DNA from: Tessaracoccus sp.
Lineage (GTDB): Bacteria > Actinomycetota > Actinomycetes > Propionibacteriales > Propionibacteriaceae
Direction: 5' to 3'
DNA length: 64,000 bases
NCBI RefSeq assembly: GCF_016714275.1
Contig: NZ_JADJNP010000004.1
Coordinates: forward strand, 310,001-374,000
Both the position numbers and the translations under genes were made by a program. This document shows, one piece after another, positions 23,297 through 32,533 of this stretch. How positions within the stretch are numbered: position 1 is the stretch's first letter; each line of letters starts with the position of its first letter. The notes beneath the pieces are model-generated. The model was not told where the DNA came from and ran no database searches. It worked only from the letters and a program-made list of their open reading frames with translations.

Positions 23297-24319
23297 ATGG
23301 CACGGGTGAGGCGCGGCGGACACAAGCCGCCCACGATGAACGATGTGGCGGCCCTGGCCGGCGTTTCGCAGAGCACGGTGTCCTTCGTCGTCAACGACCG
23401 TCCGGGCGCGCGGATCGGTGAGGCGACCCGCAAGCGGGTGCTGGAGGCGGTGGAGGAACTGGGGTTCCGCACGGACCTGACGGCCAGGGCGCTGAAGACC
23501 GGGCAGACGCTGACGATCGGCATGCTGACCGACCGGATCGCGTCGACGCCCTTCGGTGGGCGGATCATCGTCGGAGCCCAGGAGGCTGCGTGGCAGCGTG
23601 ACGTGCTGGTCCTGCTCGCCGACACCGGCGACGACGACAACGTCCAGGCGGCGGCGGTGAACGCGCTGCTCGATCGGAGGGTCGACGGCCTGCTCTTCTC
23701 CGCACAGTCCACCGGTCTGGTGGAGCTTCCGGTCAGCGCTCCCACCCCGACGGTTCTCGTCAACTGCTTCGACGAGGCGGGAACCCCGAGCGTGATCCCC
23801 GACGAGGAGTTCGGCGGGGGGCTCGCCATGCGCGCCGTCCTCGATGCCGGTCACACGAACGTGCTGTATCTGGCGGGGGAGCCTGACCGCTGGGCGACCG
23901 CCGAGAGGATCCGTGGCATGGCGCAGGCGGCGCGCGCGGCCGGCGTGACCATGGGGATCAGCTACGGCGGATACGACACCGATTCCGGCTATGAGCGGAT
24001 GATCGAGATCGCGCGAGGGGAGCTCCCGACGGCGGTCCTGTGCGCGAGCGACCGGGTGGCGCTCGGCGTGATGCTGGCGCTGAGCGAGCTCTCGCTGCGC
24101 TGTCCGGAGGACATATCGGTGGTGGGGTACGACAATCAGGAGTACCTCGCGGAGGTGCTCCATCCCGCGCTGACGACGGTTGAACTGCCATTCCTCGACC
24201 TCGGTCGTCGGGGGGTCGAGCAGATGTTCGCGCTCGCAGCGGGGAAGAAGGTCGATCCCCAGGTCAAGATCCGTGGCCGCCTCGTGCGCCGGGACTCGCT
24301 CGCCAGGCCCCGCGGATAG
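23297..24319 (+). CDS. LacI-family transcriptional regulator
   Basis: This 340-residue regulator begins after a short basic tail with the LacI DNA-binding headpiece (MNDVAALAGVSQSTVSFVVN) and a hinge helix, followed by a periplasmic-binding-protein-like ligand domain ending in the usual VELPFLDLGRRGVEQMF. It precedes a carbohydrate ABC importer and probably represses it until a sugar binds. A palindrome that fits a LacI operator lies at 24402-24421 in front of the importer. Confidence 0.9.
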   Translation: MARVRRGGHKPPTMNDVAALAGVSQSTVSFVVNDRPGARIGEATRKRVLEAVEELGFRTDLTARALKTGQTLTIGMLTDRIASTPFGGRIIVGAQEAAWQRDVLVLLADTGDDDNVQAAAVNALLDRRVDGLLFSAQSTGLVELPVSAPTPTVLVNCFDEAGTPSVIPDEEFGGGLAMRAVLDAGHTNVLYLAGEPDRWATAERIRGMAQAARAAGVTMGISYGGYDTDSGYERMIEIARGELPTAVLCASDRVALGVMLALSELSLRCPEDISVVGYDNQEYLAEVLHPALTTVELPFLDLGRRGVEQMFALAAGKKVDPQVKIRGRLVRRDSLARPRG

Positions 24320-24340
24320 CCTCGCGTCGTCCTCCAGGTG

Positions 24341-24421
24341 TTGACACTCGGATCGGAGGCATGCATCATACTGCTAATTCGTATTTGCAGTGGTTCGCGC
24401 AATGCTCATACGAATGAGCAT
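24341..24421 (+). promoter_or_regulatory. Promoter and LacI-type operator of the sugar importer
   Basis: TTGACA at 24341-24346 is a consensus -35, with weaker -10 candidates (ATCATA at 24365-24370 or CATACT at 24367-24372). ATGCTCAT at 24402-24409 and ATGAGCAT at 24414-24421 form perfect 8-bp arms around ACGA. The operator lies downstream of the promoter and 49 nt before the first importer gene, a position suited to repression by the upstream LacI protein. Confidence 0.6.
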
Positions 24422-24470
24422 CCGAAGGTCGGACGCTCGGCCGATGAAGCCCGACAGAAAGGGGCCGTAT

Positions 24471-25841
24471 ATGCCCACCCACACCACAGCCGGCCGCCGG
24501 AGGCCGATCGGAGCGAGCCTCGGCGTCGCCCTTCTCGCGGGAACGCTCCTCCTCAGCGCCGGGTGCGCCCCCGGCGCCAAGCCGCAGCCCACGAGGACCG
24601 AGACCGCGGCGGTGAGCCGCGACCTCGGCACCGAGCCGATCACCCTCACGGTGATGACGACGACGTCGGAGACGGACAAGGCGTCGATCAACCAGCTCGC
24701 CGATGCGTTCCGCGCGCACCACCCGAATGTGACAGTGGAGGTCAAGTCCGAGCAGTTCACCGTCCTCCAGCAGAACGGCCCGCGGATCATCTCCACCCCC
24801 GACACCCCGGACCTGATTCGCTTCCCTACGCTGGGCAACACGGTCAAGAACGGCCAGCTCACCCAGCTCGACGACTACGCGAGCCTCTACGGATGGGACG
24901 AGTTCCCCTCCAGCCAGCTGAACCAGTGGCGGGTCAGCGACGACGGCCTTCAGCGGGGCGAGGGCGGCCTGTACGGAATGGGCATCAGCTTCTCGCTCAC
25001 GGGCGTCTACTACAACAAGGAACTGGCGGCGGGGATCGGCATGGAGCAGCCGCCGACGACCCTGGAGGAGTTCGAGGACCTGCTCGCGAAGGCAGGGCAG
25101 ACCGAGCACACGGCGCTGATGTCGTCGGGACAGGACGGCGCGCTCTTCTGGCCGTTCCAGGCGCTCATGCTCGCCAAGGGGGCCAAGCCGACGCTGGACG
25201 ACTGGGTCTTCAACGTCCCGGGCGCCTCGATCGACACGTCCGAGGCGCTCGCCGCGGCCGAGACGCTCGTCTCCTGGGCCGATGCCGGATACCTGCCCGA
25301 CGATGTCGTGGCGCTGAACAACACGGACGCGCTCGCCAGGTTCACCGCGGGCAAGGCCGTCTTCTCGTACGACGGCAACTGGGACGCCGCTGCGATCGAC
25401 GAGGCGATGGGCGACAATGCCGGCTTCTTCCTGCTGCCGCCCACCGCGGACCACGGGAAGTTCGCCTCCATGTCGGATCCGGTCAACTACGTCATCCCTG
25501 CCCAGTCCGATCAGAAGGATGCAGCTGCAGCGTTCCTCGACTTCGCCTTCAGCGACGAGGGACGCGCGATCATGGTGTCGACGACCGGCCAGGTGCCCGG
25601 CGGGCCCGCGGATGCGGCCCTGCCCGAGCTCGAGGTCGGCCCGGCCATCGCGGACACGCTTTCGGCCTTCCAGCTGCTGAATAGGGACAACGGGATCACG
25701 CCCTACATCGGGAACGCGACGGCGTCGATCTACACCGACACGATCATCCCGCAGTTCCAGCTCCTCGTCACCGGCAGCGTCACCCCCTCCGACTTCGTGG
25801 CCCGTCTCCAGAGCGACTACGACAAGCAGCTGGGACGATGA
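24471..25841 (+). CDS. Sugar ABC transporter substrate-binding lipoprotein
   Basis: This 456-residue protein has a lipoprotein signal with Cys32 in the lipobox LSAGC, followed by an extracellular solute-binding family 1 domain (ITLTVMTTTSETD, GMGISFSLTGVYYNKEL, MVSTTGQVPGG). It captures a carbohydrate outside the membrane and delivers it to the two permeases encoded next. The ATG at 24471 was chosen over upstream starts because of the signal sequence and a GGGG-rich ribosome site. It overlaps the first permease gene by 4 nt. Confidence 0.9.
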   Translation: MPTHTTAGRRRPIGASLGVALLAGTLLLSAGCAPGAKPQPTRTETAAVSRDLGTEPITLTVMTTTSETDKASINQLADAFRAHHPNVTVEVKSEQFTVLQQNGPRIISTPDTPDLIRFPTLGNTVKNGQLTQLDDYASLYGWDEFPSSQLNQWRVSDDGLQRGEGGLYGMGISFSLTGVYYNKELAAGIGMEQPPTTLEEFEDLLAKAGQTEHTALMSSGQDGALFWPFQALMLAKGAKPTLDDWVFNVPGASIDTSEALAAAETLVSWADAGYLPDDVVALNNTDALARFTAGKAVFSYDGNWDAAAIDEAMGDNAGFFLLPPTADHGKFASMSDPVNYVIPAQSDQKDAAAAFLDFAFSDEGRAIMVSTTGQVPGGPADAALPELEVGPAIADTLSAFQLLNRDNGITPYIGNATASIYTDTIIPQFQLLVTGSVTPSDFVARLQSDYDKQLGR

Positions 25842-26698
25842 CCCGGAAGCTGGCCGGCTGGTTGTGGGTCCTGCCCGCGCTGGCCTTCTACGGGACGTTC
25901 GTGCTTTTCCCGGTCGCGCAGACCGTTCAGTACTCGTTCTACGACTGGGACGGGATCGGCGTCGCTACCTGGGCAGGCCTCGACAACTACGCAAGGGTCT
26001 TCGGCAACAGTGAGCTGTACGGATCGATCGTCAACGCGTTCATCCTGATCCTGTTCTTCGCGATCATTCCCATCGTCATCGGCCTCATGGCGGCCGCGGT
26101 CCTCCGCGAGGTCCGGGGACGGTTCGGCAACGCCGTCGCCAGGACGGTGCTGTTCCTTCCGCAGATCATCCCGCTGGCCGGCGCCGCGATCGCGTGGTCG
26201 TGGATGTACTCGACCGACGGCGTGGTGAACCAGCTGCTCCGCGCCGTCGGCCTCGGCGGCATCGCCCGCGCCTGGCTCGGTGACTTCTCGACGGCGCTGC
26301 CCGCCATCGGGCTGATCGGCACCTGGGTGTCCTTCGGCCTGTGCACTGTCTTGTTCAGCGCGGGAATCGGGAAGATTGACCCGTCGCTCTACGAGGCGGC
26401 GAGGCTCGACGGCGCGGGCCGGGTCCGCGAGTTCCTCGCCATCACGGTCCCTGGCCTCCGCCAGGAGATCGTCGTGGCGCTCACCGTCCTCGTCATCGCC
26501 GCCCTTGCCAGCTTCGACATCATCTACGTCGCGACGCTGGGCGGCCCGGGCTACTCGACGATGGTTCCCGGCTTGATGATCTACCGGCTCACCTTCACGG
26601 CGCAGCAGGTCGGCGTCGCGTCGGCGCTCGCCGTCGTGCTCGTCGTCCTCGTCGTGGCGATCGTCGTGCCCCTGCAGAGGCTCAGGAGGGAGGCGTAA
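25838..26698 (+). CDS. Sugar ABC transporter permease (MalF type)
   Basis: This 286-residue protein has six membrane segments and the EAA motif EAARLDGAGRVREFLAITVPGL that docks the ATPase. It matches the MalF/UgpA class of carbohydrate permeases. It overlaps both neighbours by 4 nt and 1 nt. No ATPase gene is present in the operon, so a shared MsiK-like ATPase encoded elsewhere is likely used, as is common in actinobacteria. Confidence 0.92.
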   Translation: MTRKLAGWLWVLPALAFYGTFVLFPVAQTVQYSFYDWDGIGVATWAGLDNYARVFGNSELYGSIVNAFILILFFAIIPIVIGLMAAAVLREVRGRFGNAVARTVLFLPQIIPLAGAAIAWSWMYSTDGVVNQLLRAVGLGGIARAWLGDFSTALPAIGLIGTWVSFGLCTVLFSAGIGKIDPSLYEAARLDGAGRVREFLAITVPGLRQEIVVALTVLVIAALASFDIIYVATLGGPGYSTMVPGLMIYRLTFTAQQVGVASALAVVLVVLVVAIVVPLQRLRREA

Positions 26699-27537
26699 TG
26701 GCCGTGCTTCGTGCGATGCCTCCGCGAACCGGCGCGCGGGGCGCCAACCTCGCCCTCCTGTTGGTGATGATGCTGGTGACCGCGATCCCGCTAATCAGCC
26801 TGTTGACGACGGCGCTGCAGCCGCAGGGCACGACCCCGTCGGGCTTGAGCATCCCCTCCACACCCACCTGGTTCAACTTCGCGGACGCCTGGGAGCAAAC
26901 CAGCTTCCTGACGCTGCTGGGGTCGACGGCGATCATCGTGCTGGGCGTCGTCCCGCTCACCGTGGTGTTGTCGACGATGGCGGGCTACGCCTTGGCGCAG
27001 CTGCGGCTCCCCGGCGGGGCTTTCCTGCTGGCCCTCTTCGTCTTCGGGCTGACCCTTCCCTTCGAGGCCATCCTCACGCCGCTGTACTACATGATGCAGG
27101 GACTCGGGCTGCTGAACACCCAGCTGAGCCTGATCCTTCCTCTCATCGGTCTGCACATGCCGTTCGCGGTGTTCTGGATGCGCAGCCACTTCGTCAACGT
27201 GCCGGCCGAGGTCACCGAGGCGGCGCAGATCGACGGGGCGTCGGCCCTCGGCGCCTTCCGGCACATCCAGATTCCGCTGGCGATGCCCGCCTGGGTGTCG
27301 CTCACGATGCTGCTGTCACTATGGACCACCAACCAGTTCATGCTGGCGATCGTCCTCATCAACGACCCTTTGAAGCGCACGCTCGCGGGAGCGCTCGGAG
27401 CCTTCCAGGGCGAGAAGACGACCAACGTCGTCCTTGTCTGCGCCGTGACGCTGCTGATCATGGCGCCGACCACGATCCTGTTCGTATTCCTGCAGAAGCA
27501 CTTCACCAAGGCCCTGCTGCAAGGAATCGCGAAATGA
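26698..27537 (+). CDS. Sugar ABC transporter permease (MalG type)
   Basis: This 279-residue protein has six membrane segments and the EAA loop EAAQIDGASALGAFRHIQIPLA. It is the partner permease of the preceding gene, translated through a TAATG junction. It overlaps the SGNH hydrolase gene by 4 nt, so that enzyme belongs to the same operon. Confidence 0.92.
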   Translation: MAVLRAMPPRTGARGANLALLLVMMLVTAIPLISLLTTALQPQGTTPSGLSIPSTPTWFNFADAWEQTSFLTLLGSTAIIVLGVVPLTVVLSTMAGYALAQLRLPGGAFLLALFVFGLTLPFEAILTPLYYMMQGLGLLNTQLSLILPLIGLHMPFAVFWMRSHFVNVPAEVTEAAQIDGASALGAFRHIQIPLAMPAWVSLTMLLSLWTTNQFMLAIVLINDPLKRTLAGALGAFQGEKTTNVVLVCAVTLLIMAPTTILFVFLQKHFTKALLQGIAK

Positions 27538-28406
27538 CGAGCAACGACCACGCCCTCTTCGACATGTCACGAGCGCGGGCGCGGGCCGTGCTCGCGCCCG
27601 AGGAGGAGGCGCATCCCGGCCTGTACGAACTGCGCTACGTGCGCCCTCAACGGGTCTTCGACATCGACGACGACGCCGACGGCACAGTGTCCGCGGAGCA
27701 CCTCGGGCTGACCCGTGAGGAGGGGATGCGTCTTCTCCGGCGGATCGACGACATTCGCGCCGCCGTCGTCGACGCGCTCCTGGGAGACTCGGCGCTGACC
27801 GCCGCCATCGCGCGTGTCCCAGACCCCGGTGGATCCATCGCCGTGGTCGGCGACTCGATGTCGGCAGATCGGCTGGGTTGGGCGGAACTGCTGGGCGGCC
27901 TGCTCACGTCCCTCCGTCCGGAGCTCGTGCTTCGCAGCACGGCGCGGGGCGGTGACACGACCCTCGACGCCCTCTCCCGGTTCCACCTCGCGGCCGCGCA
28001 CCGGCCCGCGGTGGTGATCCAGCTCATCGGCGCCAACGACGCGAGGCGGCACGGGTTCGGTCTCGCCGTGCCGATGTGCTCGCCTGATGACACGCGCCGG
28101 GGCCTGAGAGGCTTGCGCGCAATGTGCGGCCACCTGGGTGCCCGTAGGGTGGTGTTCACCCCGCTGGCGGGCGACGAGCGCGGCAGCGTCGTGAACCGGC
28201 ACGGGGCCAGTTGGCTGCCGTCGGACATCGAGGCCGTCTCCGAACTGGTCCTCGAGGTCGATCCCGAAGCGACCAACCTCCATGCGTCGGCCGTGCGGCT
28301 TCCGAGCGAGGAGTTCCTGCTGGCCGACGGGTTGCACCCAACGCTGGCGGGTCAGGTGTGGTTGTTGCATCGGGTGGTCGCCGCGCTGTCCGACGCGTGG
28401 CGCTAG
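27534..28406 (+). CDS. SGNH/GDSL-family hydrolase
   Basis: This 290-residue protein has SIAVVGDSMSADR with the nucleophilic Ser near residue 108, the block III motif IGANDAR, and the block V motif DGLHPTLAGQ, which supply the SGNH catalytic residues. There is no signal peptide, so it acts in the cytoplasm. Its place as the last gene of a sugar-import operon suggests it removes acyl or acetyl groups from the imported glycan; this is inference. The first hundred residues before the GDS block are unlike a minimal SGNH domain. Confidence 0.82.
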   Translation: MTSNDHALFDMSRARARAVLAPEEEAHPGLYELRYVRPQRVFDIDDDADGTVSAEHLGLTREEGMRLLRRIDDIRAAVVDALLGDSALTAAIARVPDPGGSIAVVGDSMSADRLGWAELLGGLLTSLRPELVLRSTARGGDTTLDALSRFHLAAAHRPAVVIQLIGANDARRHGFGLAVPMCSPDDTRRGLRGLRAMCGHLGARRVVFTPLAGDERGSVVNRHGASWLPSDIEAVSELVLEVDPEATNLHASAVRLPSEEFLLADGLHPTLAGQVWLLHRVVAALSDAWR

Positions 28407-28417
28407 CGGGACCCTTG

Positions 28418-28448
28418 CGTCGGCGCGTGCCTGCGGGACGCGCCGACG
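28418..28448. terminator. Hairpin terminator between convergent genes
   Basis: The 11-bp arms 28418-28428 and 28438-28448 pair perfectly around a 9-nt loop. It lies between the stop of the SGNH hydrolase gene and the stop of the convergent trpG-like gene and can serve both. Confidence 0.75.
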
Positions 28449-29096
28449 TCAGCTCTGGGCGAGCGATACCGAGGTGAGAGGGGAGAGCCCGACGGCGCGG
28501 GCGGGGGCCTCGACGTCGCCGCAGACCGCGAGCCAGTTCGCGAGCATCTGGTAGCCGCCCTCGGTGAGGACCGACTCCGGGTGAAACTGCACCGCCTCGA
28601 CGGCGAACTCGCGGTGCCGCACCGCCATGATCACTCCCGTGTCCGTGCGGGCCGTCACCTCGAGCACGTCGGGAACCGTGTCCTCGACGATCGCCAGCGA
28701 GTGGTAGCGCGTCGTCGTCACCGGCGACGGCAGCCCCGCGAACACGCCGTCGCCCTCGTGGAACACGGGCGACGTCTTGCCGTGCAGCAGCTCAGGGGCG
28801 CGGTCGACGACGCCGCCGTACGCGACGGCCATCGCCTGCAGGCCCAGGCACACGCCGAAGATCGGCTTCACCCCGCCGAGATCCTTCACGACGTCGACGC
28901 ACACGCCGGCCTCCTCAGGTGTGCCCGGCCCGGGGGACAGCAGCACGCCGTCGAACGGCTCGTGCCAGCCCGCGTCCGCGAAGCGCGCGTCGTCGTTGCG
29001 CCACACCTCGACCTCAGCCCCGATCTGCGCCAGGTACGAGACGATGTTGTAGACGAACGAGTCGTAGTTGTCGATGACGAGGACCTTCGCGGTCAT
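28449..29096 (-). CDS. trpG: Glutamine amidotransferase: anthranilate/aminodeoxychorismate synthase component II
   Basis: This 215-residue class I glutaminase begins VLVIDNYDSFVYNIVSYL and has the nucleophile in GVCLGLQAMAVAYGG and the His-Glu pair near VQFHPESVL. It supplies ammonia to the chorismate-using subunit for tryptophan or folate synthesis. The chorismate-binding partner is not in the window, so trpG and pabA cannot be separated. It sits directly downstream of pknB, as in mycobacteria. Confidence 0.88.
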   Translation of the reverse strand: MTAKVLVIDNYDSFVYNIVSYLAQIGAEVEVWRNDDARFADAGWHEPFDGVLLSPGPGTPEEAGVCVDVVKDLGGVKPIFGVCLGLQAMAVAYGGVVDRAPELLHGKTSPVFHEGDGVFAGLPSPVTTTRYHSLAIVEDTVPDVLEVTARTDTGVIMAVRHREFAVEAVQFHPESVLTEGGYQMLANWLAVCGDVEAPARAVGLSPLTSVSLAQS

Positions 29097-29104
29097 GCGC
29101 GGGA

Positions 29105-29155
29105 CCTTTCGACACGGGCCCGGCGCTTCGCGCGGGGGCCCTGCTCAAGGAACGG
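29105..29155. repeat. CCTTTCGACACG-type palindromic repeat between pknB and trpG
   Basis: It begins CCTTTCGACACGGGCCC and ends GGGCCCTGCTCAAGGAACGG, with GGCGCTTCGCGC in the centre. The CCTT/AAGG ends pair with each other, whereas the copy at 63212-63263 has GGTT/AACC ends around nearly the same centre. It occupies the whole intergenic gap and may act as a processing or attenuation site within the operon. Confidence 0.7.
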
Positions 29156-29163
29156 GGTGCGGG

Positions 29164-31041
29164 TCACGGGTTCTCGCCATCGCCATTGCCGCCGTCTCCG
29201 TTGTCGCCACCGTCGTTCCCGCCATCGCCGTTGTCCTCCGGCGGGTCCGTCGGGGTCACCGCCTTCGCGACCTTCAGGGTGATCTTGTCGCTGCGGTCCG
29301 CGACGGCGTTCCTCGTCGGATCCTGACCGAATATGATTCCGGGCGCCTGCGCGGTGGTCTCCTCCTCTTCGAACGTGGGCATCCCGAAGCCTGCCCTCGT
29401 GGCCTCGGCGGCAGCCTCGGCCTCGGTCATGCCCGTGAAGCGCGGCACGACCGACTTCCCGGTCGCCACCGTCAGCGTGATCCTCGTGTCGGGGGAGACC
29501 GTTTCACCGGGTTGATGGCTGGAGCTCAGCACCTGACCGGCAGGCACGTTGTTGGGCTCGGTTCCCGAATCGCCGGGAACGTGAGGCCGTGCGTCGGTGG
29601 TGCTGACGTTGTCGAAGCCGTTCTCCTTCAGGATGGCCTTCGCCTCCTTGACGGGCGCGTCGAGGATGCCGGAGGGGACCGTCAACTCGTTCGGTCCGGA
29701 GTTGATCCAGAAGGTGACCTTGGAGCCTGCGGGCACCTCGTCGCGCGCCTTCGGATTCTGGTCGATGACCTGACCCTTCGTCTCGATGGGGCCTTCCTTC
29801 TCCTGGGGATCGGGGACGAGATCGATGTCGTCGAACTGGGCCAGGGCCTGCTGGAGGTTGTCGCCGGTCAGGTTCGGAACCAAGACCATCTTCACCGTCG
29901 GCCCCGACGACGTCGAGGGCCCAGGCTCCGGGGTGCTCGGGTTCATGATCGTGTAGATGCCATAGACCATCGCGGCGAGGACCAGCACGGCCGCGATCGA
30001 CAGCACGATGATGCCCTTCCTGCTCTTCCTGTCCTCCTCGGCCAGCTCGGTGCCGACCTCCGTGACGGCCACCGGCGAGGGGGCAGACGTCGGCGCCGCG
30101 GCGGGAATCACGCCGCGGCGGGCGGTCGTCGTCATCGGGTCGTTGGGGATCACCTGCGTGGGCGCCTCCACCGGCATCGCGGCCATCACTGGCTGATGGT
30201 TCAGCGTGCGGAAGATGTCGTCACGGAACTCGCTCGCGTCCTGGTACCGGTCGCGGGGATCCTTCGCCAACGACTTCAGCACCACCGCGTCCATGGCGGG
30301 CGTGATCTCGTCGTCGATCTGCGACGGAGGAACCGGCGCCTCGCGCACGTGCTGGTAGGCCACCGACACCGGCGAGTCGCCCTTGAACAGCGGCTGGGAC
30401 GTCAGCAGTTCGTAGAGCAGACAGCCGACGGAGTAGATGTCGGAGCGGTTGTCGACCTTCTCACCGCGCGCCTGCTCCGGTGACAGGTACTGCGCGGTGC
30501 CGATCACGGCTGCGGTCTGCGTCATCGTCGCGGACGTGTCGGCGACGGCGCGGGCGATGCCGAAGTCCATCACCTTGACGGTGCCGCCCGGCGTGAGCAT
30601 CACGTTGGCGGGCTTGATGTCGCGGTGCACGATGCCGGCACGGTGCGCGTAGGCCAGCGCGTCGAGCACGCCGGCGGTGAACTCCAGGGCGCGTTCGGGG
30701 ACGATCTTGCGGCCGTCGCGCAGCACCTCGCGCAGCGTCACGCCCTCGACCAGCTCCATCACGATGTAGGGAACCGAGACGTCGGACGCGCCGTCCTTCT
30801 CCTCGCCGGTGTCGTACACGGCGACGATGTTCGGGTGATTCAGGCCCGCCGCCGACTGGGCCTCGCGCCGGAATCGTGCCTGGAACGTCGGGTCGCTGGC
30901 CAGGTCGATGCGCAGCCGCTTGACGGCGACATCGCGTTCCAGCCTCAGGTCACGCGCACGCCAGACCTCGGCCATGCCGCCCCGGCCGATGACCTGGTCC
31001 AGCTGATAGCGGCCGCCGAGCAGCGCTCCTCGCTCCGTCAT
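29164..31041 (-). CDS. pknB: PASTA-domain serine/threonine protein kinase PknB
   Basis: This 625-residue membrane kinase has an N-terminal catalytic domain (GRGGMAEVWRARD, catalytic Lys near 41, HRDIKPAN at 139-146, DFG at 159-161), one membrane helix near 343-366 and three extracellular PASTA repeats. PASTA domains sense muropeptides or lipid II, and the kinase controls cell-wall synthesis and division. The last 30 residues are a Gly/Asp/Asn-rich run of DGG-type units. The ATG at 31041 starts MTERGALLGGRYQLD. It is the only kinase gene in the cluster; the usual neighbour pknA is missing. Confidence 0.94.
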   Translation of the reverse strand: MTERGALLGGRYQLDQVIGRGGMAEVWRARDLRLERDVAVKRLRIDLASDPTFQARFRREAQSAAGLNHPNIVAVYDTGEEKDGASDVSVPYIVMELVEGVTLREVLRDGRKIVPERALEFTAGVLDALAYAHRAGIVHRDIKPANVMLTPGGTVKVMDFGIARAVADTSATMTQTAAVIGTAQYLSPEQARGEKVDNRSDIYSVGCLLYELLTSQPLFKGDSPVSVAYQHVREAPVPPSQIDDEITPAMDAVVLKSLAKDPRDRYQDASEFRDDIFRTLNHQPVMAAMPVEAPTQVIPNDPMTTTARRGVIPAAAPTSAPSPVAVTEVGTELAEEDRKSRKGIIVLSIAAVLVLAAMVYGIYTIMNPSTPEPGPSTSSGPTVKMVLVPNLTGDNLQQALAQFDDIDLVPDPQEKEGPIETKGQVIDQNPKARDEVPAGSKVTFWINSGPNELTVPSGILDAPVKEAKAILKENGFDNVSTTDARPHVPGDSGTEPNNVPAGQVLSSSHQPGETVSPDTRITLTVATGKSVVPRFTGMTEAEAAAEATRAGFGMPTFEEEETTAQAPGIIFGQDPTRNAVADRSDKITLKVAKAVTPTDPPEDNGDGGNDGGDNGDGGNGDGENP

Positions 31042-31105
31042 CGCGCATCCTTTCGGTCGTACAGGGACCATTTTGGACCATGATCATGAGTGAAATCTAA
31101 GAACG

Positions 31106-32533
31106 TCATCGCAAAGCCTCCAAGACGGCCTTGAAGATGGGGGCGGCGAGCCTGCCGCCGGAGATGTCGTCGCGGTCGATGTCGGCATCCTCCACGAACG
31201 CGACGATCGCCACCTTCGGGTCCTCCGCGTAGCCGACGAACCACGCGTACGGCGGCCGGTCGGGCGCGGTCTGCGCGGTGCCGGTCTTGCCGCCGACGAC
31301 GGCGCCGTAGGTCTGCGCGGGGCGTCCGGTCCCTCCCTCGACGACGGCGACCATCATCTGCTGCAGCAGCTTGGCCGTCGACCGCGAGATGGGCTGCCCG
31401 AGCTTCTGCGGTGTGGTGGAGCTGAGGACTGTGAGGTCGCGGTTGGTGACCGCGCTCACGATGTAAGGCCGCATCATCGCGCCGTCGTTGGCGATGGCCG
31501 CGGCGACCTGCAGCATCTGCAGCGGGGAGGCGGCGACGTCGAACTGGCCGATGGCGCTGAGCGCGGCCTGCGACTCGTCCAGCTCCGTGGGGAACCGTGA
31601 CGTGGCCGCGGCGATGTCGATGGTCTGTTCCTGGTTGAACCCGAACGCCTCAGCCATGGCGCGGAGCTTTGCGCCGCCGAGGTCGAGCCCCAGGTTGCCG
31701 AAGGCGGTGTTGCACGACGTCATGAGCGCCTGCTGCAGCGTCACCTGCGTGCCGCCGCAGTTGGTGGAGTTGCCCATCGAGTGGCTGGAGTTCGGCAGCG
31801 GGAGCGAGTTGGGTGAGTCGACCATGGAGTCCGGCACCATGCCGTCCTCGAGCGCCGCGGCGGCGGTGATCAGCTTAAACGTCGACCCGGGCGGGTAGAC
31901 CTCGCGCGTGCCGCGGTTCTTCAGGGGCTCGTCCTTCGCGTTGAGGAGCTCGTCCCAGGCCTCGCGCTGGGCGGCGAGATCCACCGTCGACAACCGGTTC
32001 GGGTCGTATGTGGGGGTCGATACCAGCGCGAGGATCGCCCCGGTGGAGTAGTCCATCGCGATGGCCGCGCCGCGCTTGTCGCCCAGCGCCTGGACGGCGG
32101 CGCGCTGCGCGGCGGGGTTCAGCGTCGTCGAGATGTTGGCGCCCTGCGTGCGACGGCCGGCGAGCAGGTCGAGGATCCGCTCGAACGACTGCTCCGTCGA
32201 TGCCCCGGACAGCTCCGCGTTGTAGCTCTGCTCGAGCCCGGAGCGCGCGTAGTCGTAGGAGAACCAGCCCGTCACGGAACTCCAGGTCTCGCCCGCGGGG
32301 TAGGTGCGCACGTACGGGAACCGGCCGGAGCGGGGCTCGGACTCGGCGATCGGATCGGTGCCCACCAGGATGGCCCCGCGGTTCTGCGAGAACTCGGCGT
32401 CGCGGACGCGGCGGTTACGGCCGTCGGCGTTCAGCGAGTCGGATCGCACCACGGAGATCACAGTCATGTTGGCAAGCAGCGCCGCCATGAGGATGGCGAT
32501 GAACACGCTGACTTTGCGGATGGGGCCGTTCAT
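31106..32533 (-). CDS. pbpA: Class B penicillin-binding protein (PbpA type)
   Basis: This 475-residue transpeptidase has an N-terminal membrane anchor (residues 7-28) and a penicillin-binding domain with PPGSTFKLITAAAALE (Ser-x-x-Lys), SCN in LMTSCNTAFGNLG, and GGKTGTAQ. It cross-links peptidoglycan in the periplasmic space together with the SEDS protein encoded upstream. The ATG at 32533 overlaps that gene by 4 nt. The open frame continues upstream but is a shadow of ftsW/rodA. Confidence 0.93.
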   Translation of the reverse strand: MNGPIRKVSVFIAILMAALLANMTVISVVRSDSLNADGRNRRVRDAEFSQNRGAILVGTDPIAESEPRSGRFPYVRTYPAGETWSSVTGWFSYDYARSGLEQSYNAELSGASTEQSFERILDLLAGRRTQGANISTTLNPAAQRAAVQALGDKRGAAIAMDYSTGAILALVSTPTYDPNRLSTVDLAAQREAWDELLNAKDEPLKNRGTREVYPPGSTFKLITAAAALEDGMVPDSMVDSPNSLPLPNSSHSMGNSTNCGGTQVTLQQALMTSCNTAFGNLGLDLGGAKLRAMAEAFGFNQEQTIDIAAATSRFPTELDESQAALSAIGQFDVAASPLQMLQVAAAIANDGAMMRPYIVSAVTNRDLTVLSSTTPQKLGQPISRSTAKLLQQMMVAVVEGGTGRPAQTYGAVVGGKTGTAQTAPDRPPYAWFVGYAEDPKVAIVAFVEDADIDRDDISGGRLAAPIFKAVLEALR

